The position numbers and the translations under genes were made by a program. The notes beneath the pieces are model-generated. The model worked only from the letters and a program-made list of their open reading frames with translations. It ran no database searches and was not told the DNA's origin. A stretch of 38,522 nucleotides of DNA from JALYGK01 sp036259835 (lineage in GTDB: Bacteria; Actinomycetota; UBA4738): NCBI GenBank assembly GCA_036259835.1, contig DATABA010000114.1, positions 1-38,522 of the forward strand. Reading direction: 5' to 3'. Below, piece by piece: positions 23,510-32,168 of the stretch. The stretch's first letter is position 1; every line of letters starts with the position of its first letter.

Positions 23510-24034
23510 ATGGATGCCTACATGATCACCTTCCGGATCATCCACATCGTCAGCGCAATTCTTTGGTTCGGAGCCGCGACGTTCTATTCGGTGTTCGTCG
23601 GTCCAAGCCTGGCCTCGATCGGTCCACAAGCGGCGAACACCTTCTACAACCATCTGGTTCGTCAGCGGAGAGCCGTGGCGTTCTTCCGCACCGTCTCGAC
23701 CCTGACGGTGGTCGCCGGTGGATTCCTCTACTGGCGTGACTCGAGCGGACTCAAGCTCGACTGGATCACGACGAGCGCGGGAATCGGCTTCACCGTCGGC
23801 GCGGTCTTCGGCATCGCTTCCTGGCTCTTGGTGCTCGGGATCATCTCGCCAACGGCGATTCGACTTGCAGCGGTCGGTGAGCAAATCAGTGCAGGGGGCG
23901 GGCCACCGAGCCAGGAACAGACGGCCTCCCTCCAGGCCATGTCGTCGCGGCTCCGGAGCTTCTCGTTCCTTCTCCTGGCGTTGCTCGCGGTGGCAGCTAT
24001 CGCCATGGCGAGTGCGCGTTATCTGGTCTTCTAG
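23510..24034 (+). CDS. Small integral membrane protein, DUF2269/CopD-like topology
   Basis: This 174-residue protein has four hydrophobic segments: FRIIHIVSAILWFGAATFYSVFV (about 8-30), TVSTLTVVAGGFLYW (about 62-76), ITTSAGIGFTVGAVFGIASWLLVLGII (about 84-110) and the C-terminal SFLLLALLAVAAIAMASA. The opening R-x-x-H-I-x-x-A-x-x-W-F-G motif is shared by DUF2269-like and CopD-like membrane proteins, where the histidine can ligand haem or copper. No activity is proven for this branch. The ATG has AAAGGAG at good spacing. It forms a single-gene unit ended by the strong hairpin at 24049-24080. Confidence 0.75.
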   Translation: MDAYMITFRIIHIVSAILWFGAATFYSVFVGPSLASIGPQAANTFYNHLVRQRRAVAFFRTVSTLTVVAGGFLYWRDSSGLKLDWITTSAGIGFTVGAVFGIASWLLVLGIISPTAIRLAAVGEQISAGGGPPSQEQTASLQAMSSRLRSFSFLLLALLAVAAIAMASARYLVF

Positions 24035-24048
24035 CGCGATCGCCAAAC

Positions 24049-24080
24049 AAACAGGGGCGCCACGAGGGGCGCCCCTGTTT
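24049..24080. terminator. Bidirectional intrinsic terminator
   Basis: A 13-bp perfect GC-rich stem (arms 24049-24061 and 24068-24080) closes a six-base loop. The ends are AAA on one side and TTT on the other, so it works in both directions between the convergent genes ending at 24034 and 24104. Confidence 0.85.
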
Positions 24081-24103
24081 CGTCACTACGTATGTAGGGG
24101 TTG

Positions 24104-24631
24104 TTAGCAGGCGAGCCTGCGGGATCCGTTCTCCGGGATCGACGCAGCGGTGCACGTGAAGAGCAGCTCGCCGCCCTGGGAAATGGTCACCACGACGTTC
24201 GAGAACCTCACCGCGACCACGCGTGTGCTCCAGTTCGGGTTCGGACATCCCGCTTCTTCCGCGGTGGGAGCCTGGACTGGATCGGTCGTGGTGGTGAATC
24301 TGGCCCGGCCGTTCTTGATGGCGCTGCCGGGGATGGTCGTGGTGCCGGAAGCTTCCCTCAGAACCTTGTTCTGACCGGGGGCCTCGTTGCCGCCCGGGTT
24401 GACGCAGTTGGCCTGGACCAGCGCGTCGGCCGAGACGACGATCTCCAGGTCCTCGTTCCCGAGGCCGGCAAGCTCGCCGGTACAACGGAGCTGTGTGCCG
24501 ATGTCCGTACAGACGGGCACGCCGCGCTTCGTGAAGTGCTCACCCTGAGCCGAGACGGTCGGGGCTACGAACACTGCCGTGCCGAGCGCCAGGATTGCGA
24601 CGATCAGGATTCGTCTGGTCAATTGATTCAC
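24104..24631 (-). CDS. Secreted protein of unknown function
   Basis: This 175-residue protein has a clear Sec signal peptide (RRILIVAILALGTAVFVAPTVSA, roughly 6-28, cleavage after VSA). The mature part begins QGEHFTKRGVPVCTDIGTQLRCTGELAGLG. It contains five or six cysteines (e.g. PVCTDIG, RCTGE, ANCVN, GCPNP, FTCTA, LAC at the end), probably in disulfides. Repeated beta-strand character suggests a small beta-sandwich. I do not recognise a family. The GTG start (24629-24631) has AAGGAGGA six bases upstream, which decides it over the longer frame. The same leader architecture (GTG, RRIL-VAIL) recurs in the next gene upstream, the Asp-box protein, suggesting a common secretion programme. Confidence 0.75.
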   Translation of the reverse strand: MNQLTRRILIVAILALGTAVFVAPTVSAQGEHFTKRGVPVCTDIGTQLRCTGELAGLGNEDLEIVVSADALVQANCVNPGGNEAPGQNKVLREASGTTTIPGSAIKNGRARFTTTTDPVQAPTAEEAGCPNPNWSTRVVAVRFSNVVVTISQGGELLFTCTAASIPENGSRRLAC

Positions 24632-24815
24632 GCTTTCCTCCTTAGTTGACTCTTGCTCCCTCCGTGTGCCTCTTTCTGATGCGTGCATCACCCCCTTGGG
24701 CGGTTGGTCGGAAGCACCGGACTATACCGATAGACGGATGCCAATAAAACGACTTGGAGCGCGTTTAGTCCAAAAGGCCTACTTGAGGCGGACGCGCACG
24801 ACCTCTTCAAAGGAG

Positions 24816-24843
24816 AAGGCCGGCCCCAAAAGAGGCCGGCCTT
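24816..24843 (-). terminator. Intrinsic-type hairpin after the Asp-box protein gene
   Basis: Arms AAGGCCGGCC and GGCCGGCCTT (10 bp, perfect) surround an eight-base loop. The hairpin lies 20 bases beyond the stop of the gene ending at 24864. On the minus strand it is followed by only a short T-rich stretch. It separates that gene from the secreted protein gene at 24104-24631. Confidence 0.7.
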
Positions 24844-24863
24844 CGATCCAGCTGTGTCCTTAG

Positions 24864-26780
24864 TTAACCGGGACGCCGGGCGAACATGGCGTCCTGCACG
24901 AAGCCGTCGTGCAGCTTGCCCGTGTATCGGTCGAGCTGCGTCGAGGTGTCGAACCGGTTCAGGCCCGTCCACACGACGTTGATGCTGCTGTCGGTGCCGG
25001 TGGCAAGACCCGTGTAGTCGCCATGGAAGACGTTGCAGTCCTTCCCTTCGGCGTTTGTCACGGGCGGATCCGAGTACCCCTCCGGGCCACACACCCGCGG
25101 CCAGTTCGGCTCTGTGACGTATTGCCCGGCCCAGTGGGTCACCGAGATGTCCAGGTTCTCCGTGGGGTTTCGTCCCTCTGCCGTATTCGGAGCGAGTACC
25201 TGCTTGGCACCGGTTTGCTCCCTCCACAGCACGTGAACGAACTCGTCGTTGGCCGGCTGGACCCCGTTTGCGGCCGGTGGAGCCGGTGGCTCCGTGTCTT
25301 CATCCCACGCGATGGCGAGTTTCCCGTTCGGCAAGTGGTCCAGCCACGGGAACCACTGGTGCGCGCCGTTCGCACTGTCGACCAGCTGGTCGGCGACCCA
25401 GGTCTCACCGCCGTTTGTAGATCTGGCCAGATACACGTTGGTCTCGCGTCCGGGCCCAGCGTTGCACGGGTCGTAGTTCGGCGGGTCGCCGGGAATCTCC
25501 TCCAGGCATTCGTCCGTGGCGTTCGGGTTCGGCGACGGGAAGTCGGCGTAGACGATCGCGAGGTTCTGCGGGTTGGTCGGATCGACCGAAAGCGTTCCCG
25601 CCGACGTCCACCTGAACTGGTGGCCGTACAACGTCTGCCGTTCGATGACGGAATAGGGCGTATCGGACAGTCCGTCTTCCAGGTCGACCACGAACCGCGG
25701 GTTCGAGAACTGAGGACGACCAGACGTGGGCGGCGCCTTCACCACCATGATCTGCGCGTCGAAGTCTTCCTCCACTTCCCATGCCGCCTCGTGCTGGTAG
25801 TTGTGGAAGTGGATGTAGAGGGTGCCGTCGCGTCCATATTCCGGATAGGAGAACTGGTCCTCGTCACAGGCAAGACTGCCCTCGGGCCCGGTCTCTTGGA
25901 AGGTGCAGTTGGGGTGCTGGCCCGAGATGATTTGTGGTCGCGACCAGGTGACCCCCCCGTCGTCCGAGTAGGTGAAACCGATCGCCGAAGAAGCGTACGC
26001 GGCATTCTTCGTTGTCAGGAACGCCGTTGCCGTCACGACGATTCGTCCGTACGACGGCGACGTCGGGGAGTTGTCGACCGTGATCCATTCCTTGTCCCAG
26101 AACAGCTGGTTGCTCGAGGGGTCGGCCGAGTGGCCCTGCATCACGATGACCGGCTCGGACCACGTTCGCCCGCCGTCCCTGGAGCGGCTCACGCTCACGT
26201 GGCCCTGCGAAACGAAGGGTCCGCCCTGTCCGCCGATGTTCTCGAGCTGCGCCATGAGGGCGACGTCGTGCTTGGCGTCGAAGGCGGGAGCCGGGTCACC
26301 GCCGCCATTCCCGCGGCGAAGCGGGATCTGGCCGTCGATCCACGTGGCGCCTCCATTAAAGGACGTGAAGAACCCGGTGAAGATCAACGCCTGACGTGCG
26401 CCGGTGGCGTTGTTGAATCGGTAGAAGTAGTCATTCGAGCCGGCAAGGAGGTGTTGAGGGTTCTCCGGGTTGACCGCGATAGCAATCTCGTTGTCGGGGT
26501 TCCAGTCTTGGTTGTATGTCGTGGTGTTGCAGCTCATGTCCACCGAGATCGCGGGGTTTCCGCCGCTCTGACAACGAAACCGCTCGATTGCCTCAACCGA
26601 AAAGGTTCCGCCGGCGCCGGTGTTCCCGGTGCCACCGGGCAGCTCCCTTAGAGTTGGGGACGGGCCGAACCGAATGAACTGCTTGGCGGTGCTGTTTGGT
26701 TTGTCACGTCCCATTGAAGGTGCAGCAAACAAACCAACCAAAAGGGTAGTCGCGGCAAGGCAGACGAGAATTCGCCTCAC
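24864..26780 (-). CDS. Secreted Asp-box (BNR) beta-propeller protein, sialidase-like fold
   Basis: This 638-residue exported protein starts at a GTG (26778-26780) with an AAGGAGGA ribosome site, followed by the signal peptide RRILVCLAATTLLVGLFAAPSMG. Four Asp-box motifs are visible: FNGGATW (141-147), SRDGGRTW (200-207), SDDGGVTW (272-279) and STNGGETW (454-461). Asp boxes mark blades of sialidase-type propellers, but the catalytic arginine triad and Tyr/Glu pair of true sialidases are not evident. A binding or other glycan- or surface-related role is therefore equally likely. The region PTNPQNLAIVYADF resembles the blade strand pairs of this fold. It is the second such protein in the window (the other ends at 29839) and is flanked by the hairpin at 24816-24843. 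Confidence 0.8.
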   Translation of the reverse strand: MRRILVCLAATTLLVGLFAAPSMGRDKPNSTAKQFIRFGPSPTLRELPGGTGNTGAGGTFSVEAIERFRCQSGGNPAISVDMSCNTTTYNQDWNPDNEIAIAVNPENPQHLLAGSNDYFYRFNNATGARQALIFTGFFTSFNGGATWIDGQIPLRRGNGGGDPAPAFDAKHDVALMAQLENIGGQGGPFVSQGHVSVSRSRDGGRTWSEPVIVMQGHSADPSSNQLFWDKEWITVDNSPTSPSYGRIVVTATAFLTTKNAAYASSAIGFTYSDDGGVTWSRPQIISGQHPNCTFQETGPEGSLACDEDQFSYPEYGRDGTLYIHFHNYQHEAAWEVEEDFDAQIMVVKAPPTSGRPQFSNPRFVVDLEDGLSDTPYSVIERQTLYGHQFRWTSAGTLSVDPTNPQNLAIVYADFPSPNPNATDECLEEIPGDPPNYDPCNAGPGRETNVYLARSTNGGETWVADQLVDSANGAHQWFPWLDHLPNGKLAIAWDEDTEPPAPPAANGVQPANDEFVHVLWREQTGAKQVLAPNTAEGRNPTENLDISVTHWAGQYVTEPNWPRVCGPEGYSDPPVTNAEGKDCNVFHGDYTGLATGTDSSINVVWTGLNRFDTSTQLDRYTGKLHDGFVQDAMFARRPG

Positions 26781-26915
26781 GATTCCTCCTTGTGTGCGGA
26801 CGGGGCAAGACGAGGCGTTTATCTCACGGACGAACAACTACAGCAAACGCACGACGGAACGCGCACGTCCCGGCCGTTTCGGGTAAGCGGGTGAGCGAGG
26901 CCAAGCAGCCTGGTG

Positions 26916-28139
26916 CTAAGCCGCTGCGGGCACGCGGTGCCGGCCTGCGAGGAACATGACCACCGGAATCATCGCGACGGCGACGCCGACCGCGACCAGG
27001 GCGCCGATACCAAGGATGCCGATCGCGACGCCCGCGAGCAGCGACGAAACAACGGAGCTTCCCATCGCGAGGAAGTCGGCGAAGCCCAGGAGCCCCGCTC
27101 GCTCAGCGGGACCGGTGGCGTCCGCCATCATCGCCGTCGCCGCGACGAAGCTCACGTTCCATCCAACGCCGACGATCAGCATCGCCGGTGCCACCCACAG
27201 GAGTTCGACTTCGCCCAGCAGGGCAACGACCCCGACCACCAGAACGACCAATCCCAGGACCAGCGATCGCTCTCGCCCTATTCGGTCGACGATTCGTCCG
27301 ACGAACAACACAAGACCAAACATGCCAAGGAAGTGGGCGCTGAGCGCGATCGAGACAGCCGTCCAGTCGTGGGCGTGATCACGCAGATGGAGGGAGACCG
27401 TGCTCATCATCATCGCCATCACCCCTTGCGATATGAGAGCGGCGATCACTGCCGCTCGGACCAGCGGCACCCGAAGCAGCTCGCGAATGTGACGAGCCGG
27501 CGCCATCGGCGGGGCCACCGACCCCACTTCCTCGCGTTGCCTGCGTGCCACCTCCATGGGGTCCACCCGGATTGCGTAGGTGAGCGCAATCCCCGCCGCC
27601 ATGATCAGCGCTGCGGCGATGAACGGAGGCGCCAGCACATCGAAGTCGGCCCCACTTCGCACCAACAAGGGAGTGAAGACGACCGGGCCGAGGATCGCCC
27701 CGAACGCCGCCCCAATAAGGACGAAGCTGATGCCGCGGGCGCGACGCTCCGGTGGGTACATGTCGCCGGCTCCCGCCCGAGCGAGATTGACGGCGCCTCC
27801 ACCGCCGCCCGCGACCGACAACCCCAAGAGGTAGAGCGGAAGCGAGCGTCCGCGAATCGCGAAGAACAACAACAGGCAACCGGCGACGCCGGCGATAAAC
27901 CCCAAGCGGAGACCAGCCACCCGGCCGTGCGAGTCCATGTATCGCCCCACCACGAGCGTTGCCACCGCCCAAAACGCCAGCGTGATGCCAGGACCAAAGC
28001 CGGCCAGCGAAGGACGGCCCGTCAGGTCGGAAAGGACCGGAGCGGCGACGGTCACCAAGAGCTGAACGACGGCCCAGCTGAGCGCCAGGCACGCAGCCAG
28101 AAGGATGGTGTTCCGACGAACCGTTCGTGAGAGGTCCAC
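26916..28139 (-). CDS. MFS transporter (12-TM)
   Basis: This 407-residue protein has about 12 membrane segments. The family loop occurs as VGRYMDSHGRVAGLRLGFIAG (D-x-x-G-R between helices 2 and 3), and a second copy GRIVDRIGRERSLVLGLVVL comes in the second half. Helix 4-5 contains LGLSVAGGGGGAVNLARAGAGDMYPPERRARGISFVLIGAAFG (quoted in part: GDMYPPERRARGISFVLIG), typical of proton-driven exporters. The GTG at 28139 is the first in-frame start; its ribosome site is not obvious. It lies 22 bases after the small gene at 28162, in the same direction. The export substrate is unknown. The 135-bp gap downstream (26781-26915) should contain the promoter of the Asp-box gene. Confidence 0.85.
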   Translation of the reverse strand: MDLSRTVRRNTILLAACLALSWAVVQLLVTVAAPVLSDLTGRPSLAGFGPGITLAFWAVATLVVGRYMDSHGRVAGLRLGFIAGVAGCLLLFFAIRGRSLPLYLLGLSVAGGGGGAVNLARAGAGDMYPPERRARGISFVLIGAAFGAILGPVVFTPLLVRSGADFDVLAPPFIAAALIMAAGIALTYAIRVDPMEVARRQREEVGSVAPPMAPARHIRELLRVPLVRAAVIAALISQGVMAMMMSTVSLHLRDHAHDWTAVSIALSAHFLGMFGLVLFVGRIVDRIGRERSLVLGLVVLVVGVVALLGEVELLWVAPAMLIVGVGWNVSFVAATAMMADATGPAERAGLLGFADFLAMGSSVVSSLLAGVAIGILGIGALVAVGVAVAMIPVVMFLAGRHRVPAAA

Positions 28140-28161
28140 TCGCTAGGGTCTCGGCGACGCG

Positions 28162-28437
28162 CTAGATCAGCGCTTGCTGGTTCGGGTTCCTTCGGCCCCG
28201 GATGCGCGCCGTTCGGACCGACTGGTCCTCAGCCGGATGCTCCACCAGGGCGATTACCCGAGCCTGCATGAACCGACCGGTTCGAACGACCTGACCAGTG
28301 CGGGTGACCTCATTCACCTCGACCACACCACGGGCCGTGCTGACCTCCAGTCGACGCCCCGCCTTCGTCGCCTCGATCACGTAGGTCTGCACGCCGTTTC
28401 CGGTGTCGACCACGATCTCCACGCGGTCGCCTCTCAT
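28162..28437 (-). CDS. Small beta-rich protein of unknown function
   Basis: This 91-residue protein consists of alternating hydrophobic and charged strand-like segments (RVEIVVDTGNGVQTYVIEAT, RRLEVSTARGVVEVNEV, ARVIALVEH). It ends in a basic tail (RIRGRRNPNQQALI). No signal peptide or membrane segment is visible. The coding strand choice is supported by codon-position bias of the neighbours and by its place between two same-direction genes (37 bases after the protease, 22 before the MFS gene). The ribosome site before the ATG at 28437 is weak. I recognise no family. Confidence 0.45.
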   Translation of the reverse strand: MRGDRVEIVVDTGNGVQTYVIEATKAGRRLEVSTARGVVEVNEVTRTGQVVRTGRFMQARVIALVEHPAEDQSVRTARIRGRRNPNQQALI

Positions 28438-28474
28438 GGAGAAATGGTACTGCCGCGGAACGGCGCGTTCGGCG

Positions 28475-29821
28475 TCAGTAGTTGTCGGCCGAGGCCAGAT
28501 ACCCGTAGTACAGAGTCACTCCGTTGCTGCCCGCGATGGGACTCTTCGGGTCACCCTGGAAGCCGAAATACGGCACGGCGGGATTGGCTGCATGCGCCGC
28601 GTATGAGTTCTCGGAGTACGCCGCGGAGTCCGAGCGGATTTTCGAAATCAACGCCGAAGGAGCCGAGCCGGGCGCGCACGCGCCGCTGTGCAGACACAAC
28701 GCGAGCGTTCCGGCCACGTGGGGGCTCGCCATGCTGGTGCCGGAGATCGTCTTGTAGGTGCCGCTCTTGTAGGTCGAACGGATGCACACCCCCGGCGCCG
28801 CGATGGTGTGGGACTCGTCCGGGCCACCGGCGCTCGCGTAGTTGCTGAAGTCGGCGGGCGTCTCATCCACATCGCTTCGGCATGTGGCGGCCGCTCCACC
28901 ACCGGGCCGTCCGTTGAAGTCGGCGATCGCGGTGGCGGCGAGCACCTCGTCGTAGGAGGCAGGGACGGATCCCGCGAGGTCGCTTCCCTGGTTTCCTGCC
29001 GCGACCACGTACGTCGTTCCGGCCGCCACTGACCGGCAAATCGCCCGGTGCAGCGCGTCGTTGTTGCTGTTCCCGCAGTTGCCGTCGTCCCAGCCGGAAC
29101 CACCCAGGCTCATGTTCGCCACGGGGATCCGCGGGTGCAGCGAGGTGTTGGTCACCCAATCGACGCCGCAGATGACGGTCGACCACGACCCCGAGCCGTA
29201 GTTGTTCAGGACTCGGACCGAATAGATCGGAGCGCCGGGCGCGACGCCAACCACGCCGGCGCCGTTGTCCCTGGCCCCAACCGTTCCGGCGACATGCGTC
29301 CCGTGCCCGTTGCCGTCGCTATAGCTGCTGCCCGTGCTGCAGTTCTTCCCGCCGGCGATGTTCAGATCCGTATGAGGGCCGGATCCCGAGTCGATCACCG
29401 CCACCCTGACCGACGTCGAGCCGCTCCCATTACCCGCGACCTGCGAGCTCTTGTCCCCTTCGATCCGGTTTACGCCCGTTGGGAGGGCCTGTGCGACCGC
29501 TTGGACGGGACGGTCTTCGGAGATGAAGTCAACTCGGCTGTCCCGTCGGAGCGCCGCGACGCGGTCGTTCGGGATGACCGCCGAATACCCCTTCAGCGCG
29601 TGCTGATAGATGTGTCGGACGCCGACGCCGAAGCCACGGGCATGCTCGTTCGCGACGCGGCGAGCGTCGGCCACCGAATCCTTGAGGACAACGATGTAGC
29701 GGCCGTTGCCGCCGGGCTTCGCTTCGGCGCCGGCGAAGCACGTCAGCGTTATCGCCGCCGTGACGACACCGGTAAGGGCGACACGAACCACAGAGGGAGC
29801 GCGCATATCGGTGCCCGTCAT
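28475..29821 (-). CDS. Secreted S8-family (subtilisin/proteinase K-like) serine protease
   Basis: This 448-residue preproprotein has a signal peptide about residues 10-34 (VVRVALTGVVTAAITLTCFAGAEA). An I9-type inhibitor propeptide follows (RYIVVLKDSVADARRVANEH... DFISEDRPVQA, about 41-108). The protease domain carries D144 (RVAVIDSGSG), H173 (GNGHGTHVAG), oxyanion N277 (VVAAGNQGS) and S363 (SGTSMASPHVAG). The layout is that of proteinase K/aqualysin-type enzymes. The frame is open upstream, but AGGAGGG and the following ATGs (29821, 29806) fix the start here; 29821 is preferred. It is 17 bases downstream of the six-blade Asp-box gene, so the two secreted proteins are co-expressed. The C-terminal 60 residues after the active serine are rather short, with no added domains. 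Confidence 0.95.
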   Translation of the reverse strand: MTGTDMRAPSVVRVALTGVVTAAITLTCFAGAEAKPGGNGRYIVVLKDSVADARRVANEHARGFGVGVRHIYQHALKGYSAVIPNDRVAALRRDSRVDFISEDRPVQAVAQALPTGVNRIEGDKSSQVAGNGSGSTSVRVAVIDSGSGPHTDLNIAGGKNCSTGSSYSDGNGHGTHVAGTVGARDNGAGVVGVAPGAPIYSVRVLNNYGSGSWSTVICGVDWVTNTSLHPRIPVANMSLGGSGWDDGNCGNSNNDALHRAICRSVAAGTTYVVAAGNQGSDLAGSVPASYDEVLAATAIADFNGRPGGGAAATCRSDVDETPADFSNYASAGGPDESHTIAAPGVCIRSTYKSGTYKTISGTSMASPHVAGTLALCLHSGACAPGSAPSALISKIRSDSAAYSENSYAAHAANPAVPYFGFQGDPKSPIAGSNGVTLYYGYLASADNY

Positions 29822-29838
29822 CCCGCGCCGCATCCCTC

Positions 29839-31161
29839 CTAGAAGTTCGCGTACCAGGTGTTGCCCGGTCCGGCATAGCTCGGGCCCTCGCCCCACGTGG
29901 CGTGGGTCCTTCCGCCGGCGTCTATGTCCATCTCGAAGTAGTCGCCATATGGCTCGAGGAACCCATCCTTCGGCGAGGCGAGCTTGTACGGGTAGCCGGA
30001 CACAAACCGCGACACCTGAAGTTCCGAGGACCACGTGGAGCCGGCGTTCCTCGACGTTCGGTAGTAGACGTTCCACCGCGCGTCCGGCCCATCCGTCCCG
30101 TCGTCCCGGCCGTTTCGGTCGTCCATCCACGCGATTCTCACGTCACCGTCGCCCCGAGCGACGATGGCCGGGAACAGGTTGTTGACCCCTTTCGCGGCCC
30201 GCGAGACGTCGGCAGGGGCGGCCCACGTCGATCCGTTGTCGTTCGACCGCGAGAAGAGCATCCGGTTGGGCCCGAACTTCGAGTCATTGGCGTTCCACAG
30301 CGCGTACACGCGGTTTTTGCCGTCGACTGCGAGCGCGTTGCTGGGCCCCCAGTACGCCCACCCACAGGCTGAGCAGCGGGGTGGGGCTTCGGATACGTCG
30401 AGGAGGCTGGCCTTCCACGTGTTCCCGCCGTCCGCCGATCGCGACACGAACACATCCACCGGGCCGCGGAACTGCCCGTTCTGGCTGAACCCGGTCCACC
30501 CGAAGTAGACGTGGCCATTGGGAGCGACGGCGCCACCGCTGGGCAGCGCCCACCCGAAGTGCTCACTGCCGTCGAAGATCAGCTTCGTCGTCCACGTGGC
30601 TCCACTGTCGTGCGAGATCGAGGCGAAGATCTTCTGCGCGGCGTTGTACGCCAGGTAAAGGTCCTTCCCACGCACGGCGAGGATTTCCTTGTCGGTACCG
30701 CGCTGAAGAGGTTCGACCAGCACGGCTTTCCACGTCGCGCCGAAGTCGGTCGACTTCGCCACGTACATGCTCGCCTTGTCGCCCTGCATGAACGCCGCGT
30801 AGACAGTCCGCCCGTCGACCGGGTCGACCACGATCTGCGGGTCGTCCTGGCGAGTGGAAGCTGGCCAGAGTGGGCGCGGCGAAGACCATGTCACGCCGTT
30901 GTCGGATGAGACCTGGAGCTCCATGTGCGGACTGGCGCAATCGGGGCACGCCGGATCCGCGCCGTAGTGGTTATAGAGGACGTACACGTGTCCGAACCGG
31001 TCGGTGGCGATTGCCGGCTCCCAGTCATCGCCCTGCTGGAACCCCAGGCGAACCGGTGCGGGCGTCGGGCCACCGGAGGCGGGGCTTGCGATCAGTGCTC
31101 CCACGACGAGCGTCAAGATCACAGCAGGCGCGGCGAACGCGCGCAGACGGCGGAAAGACAT
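29839..31161 (-). CDS. Secreted six-Asp-box beta-propeller protein (sialidase-like fold)
   Basis: This 440-residue protein has a signal peptide (RLRAFAAPAVILTLVVGALIASPASG, about 5-30). Six regularly spaced Asp boxes follow: SSDNGVTW (85-92), STDFGATW (137-144), SHDSGATW (183-190), SADGGNTW (242-249), SNDNGSTW (306-313) and SRNAGSTW (370-377). This is one per blade of a six-bladed propeller. Two cysteine pairs (ACPDC, CSAC) could be disulfides. The catalytic residues of sialidases are not obvious, so hydrolase activity should not be assumed. The ATG at 31161 has an AAAGGGGG ribosome site seven bases before it. The gene precedes the S8 protease by 17 bases, suggesting a joint role in handling extracellular proteins or glycoproteins. 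It diverges from the ParB-like gene. Confidence 0.85.
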   Translation of the reverse strand: MSFRRLRAFAAPAVILTLVVGALIASPASGGPTPAPVRLGFQQGDDWEPAIATDRFGHVYVLYNHYGADPACPDCASPHMELQVSSDNGVTWSSPRPLWPASTRQDDPQIVVDPVDGRTVYAAFMQGDKASMYVAKSTDFGATWKAVLVEPLQRGTDKEILAVRGKDLYLAYNAAQKIFASISHDSGATWTTKLIFDGSEHFGWALPSGGAVAPNGHVYFGWTGFSQNGQFRGPVDVFVSRSADGGNTWKASLLDVSEAPPRCSACGWAYWGPSNALAVDGKNRVYALWNANDSKFGPNRMLFSRSNDNGSTWAAPADVSRAAKGVNNLFPAIVARGDGDVRIAWMDDRNGRDDGTDGPDARWNVYYRTSRNAGSTWSSELQVSRFVSGYPYKLASPKDGFLEPYGDYFEMDIDAGGRTHATWGEGPSYAGPGNTWYANF

Positions 31162-31241
31162 TCGAACCCCCTTTGAAGGTTGCCGAGTGGCAATCAAAAA
31201 GGTACGCCACGGCCTCTCCGCCGGTCAAGGAAAATGGAGAG

Positions 31242-32168
31242 ATGGAGCCCAGGTCGACCTTCGAGAAAGCCAAACGGAAGAAACGGGTTCGCCGGCTCGG
31301 CGACTTCGTCAAACAAGAGGACACGCAGGAGCTCCTCCCGCTGGGCGAAGTGACGTCTCGACTACGCCTTTTTCAGCAGTCCTACGTGGGGATCAAGGAC
31401 ATCCCCATCGACAAGATCGTGGGGACGGTCGACCGGGGGCGAGACTTCGACCGAGAGCTTCTCCCACGTCGCCCGGAGCTCGCCGACAGGTGGAAGCGCG
31501 TCGAGCAGGCGTTTCCCGAAGGTGGCTTCCCTCCGATCATCGTGTACCAGGTGGACAACTCCTACTTCGTGGTGGACGGACACCATCGCGTCGCCATCGC
31601 GAAGCAGCGCGGGGCCACGCTCATCGAAGCAGAGGTCACCCGGATCAAGACCAGGTTTCCCCTCCCGGCCGATGCAGACCTCGGCCGCCTCATCGCGCTC
31701 GAGCAGGAACGGGCGTTCATGGAGGACAGTGCGTTGGAACGTGCGCGCCCGGACGCCCGAATCGATCTGACCAGGCCCTATGGGTACCAGCAGTTACTCG
31801 AGCAGGTGAAAGTCCACGGTTACAACCTGATGCAGGAACGGGGCGAGCTGCTTACCCCCGAAGAGATCGCGGCGGATTGGTACGACCGCGTCTACGTCCC
31901 AACCGTCGACGCGATCCGATCGGAAGGCCTCGCCGACCTCATCCCCCAAGCGAGAACTGGTGACCTCTATCTGTGGGTCCATGAGAGGCGACGCGAGATG
32001 GTACCCGAACGGGGTGGTCTCCCCATTCAGGACGCGGTGCGGGAAGGGAAGAAGGCGCTCGATCGGCGGCGCAAGCCATCCCGAACCAGGGACGCCGCCG
32101 GCAAGCTGAAAAAGGCGGCGAAACGCCCGATCAAGGCCATCAAATCACCCAAGCAACGGCCTTCGTAA
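31242..32168 (+). CDS. ParB/sulfiredoxin-fold (ParBc-like) domain protein
   Basis: This 308-residue protein starts at the ATG at 31242; earlier in-frame codons would lie inside the divergent propeller gene. The core (about 45-140) reads IPIDKIVGTVDRGRDF, then FPPIIVYQVDNSYFVVDGHHRVAIAKQRGATLIEAEV. The VDGHHR motif (111-116) followed by a helix and an I-x-x-x-V strand is the signature of ParB N-terminal/sulfiredoxin nucleotide-binding domains. There is no adjacent ParA, no helix-turn-helix and no parS site, so chromosome segregation is unlikely. A regulatory or nucleotide-dependent role is more probable. The C-terminal 70 residues are rich in Lys/Arg and predicted disordered (KSPKQRPS end), suggesting nucleic-acid contact. 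Confidence 0.7.
   Translation: MEPRSTFEKAKRKKRVRRLGDFVKQEDTQELLPLGEVTSRLRLFQQSYVGIKDIPIDKIVGTVDRGRDFDRELLPRRPELADRWKRVEQAFPEGGFPPIIVYQVDNSYFVVDGHHRVAIAKQRGATLIEAEVTRIKTRFPLPADADLGRLIALEQERAFMEDSALERARPDARIDLTRPYGYQQLLEQVKVHGYNLMQERGELLTPEEIAADWYDRVYVPTVDAIRSEGLADLIPQARTGDLYLWVHERRREMVPERGGLPIQDAVREGKKALDRRRKPSRTRDAAGKLKKAAKRPIKAIKSPKQRPS

Noticed and set aside
24909..26651. A 580-codon plus-strand frame opposite the four-Asp-box protein
   Set aside because: Arg/Val-rich shadow without a ribosome site. The minus strand has a signal peptide and Asp boxes.
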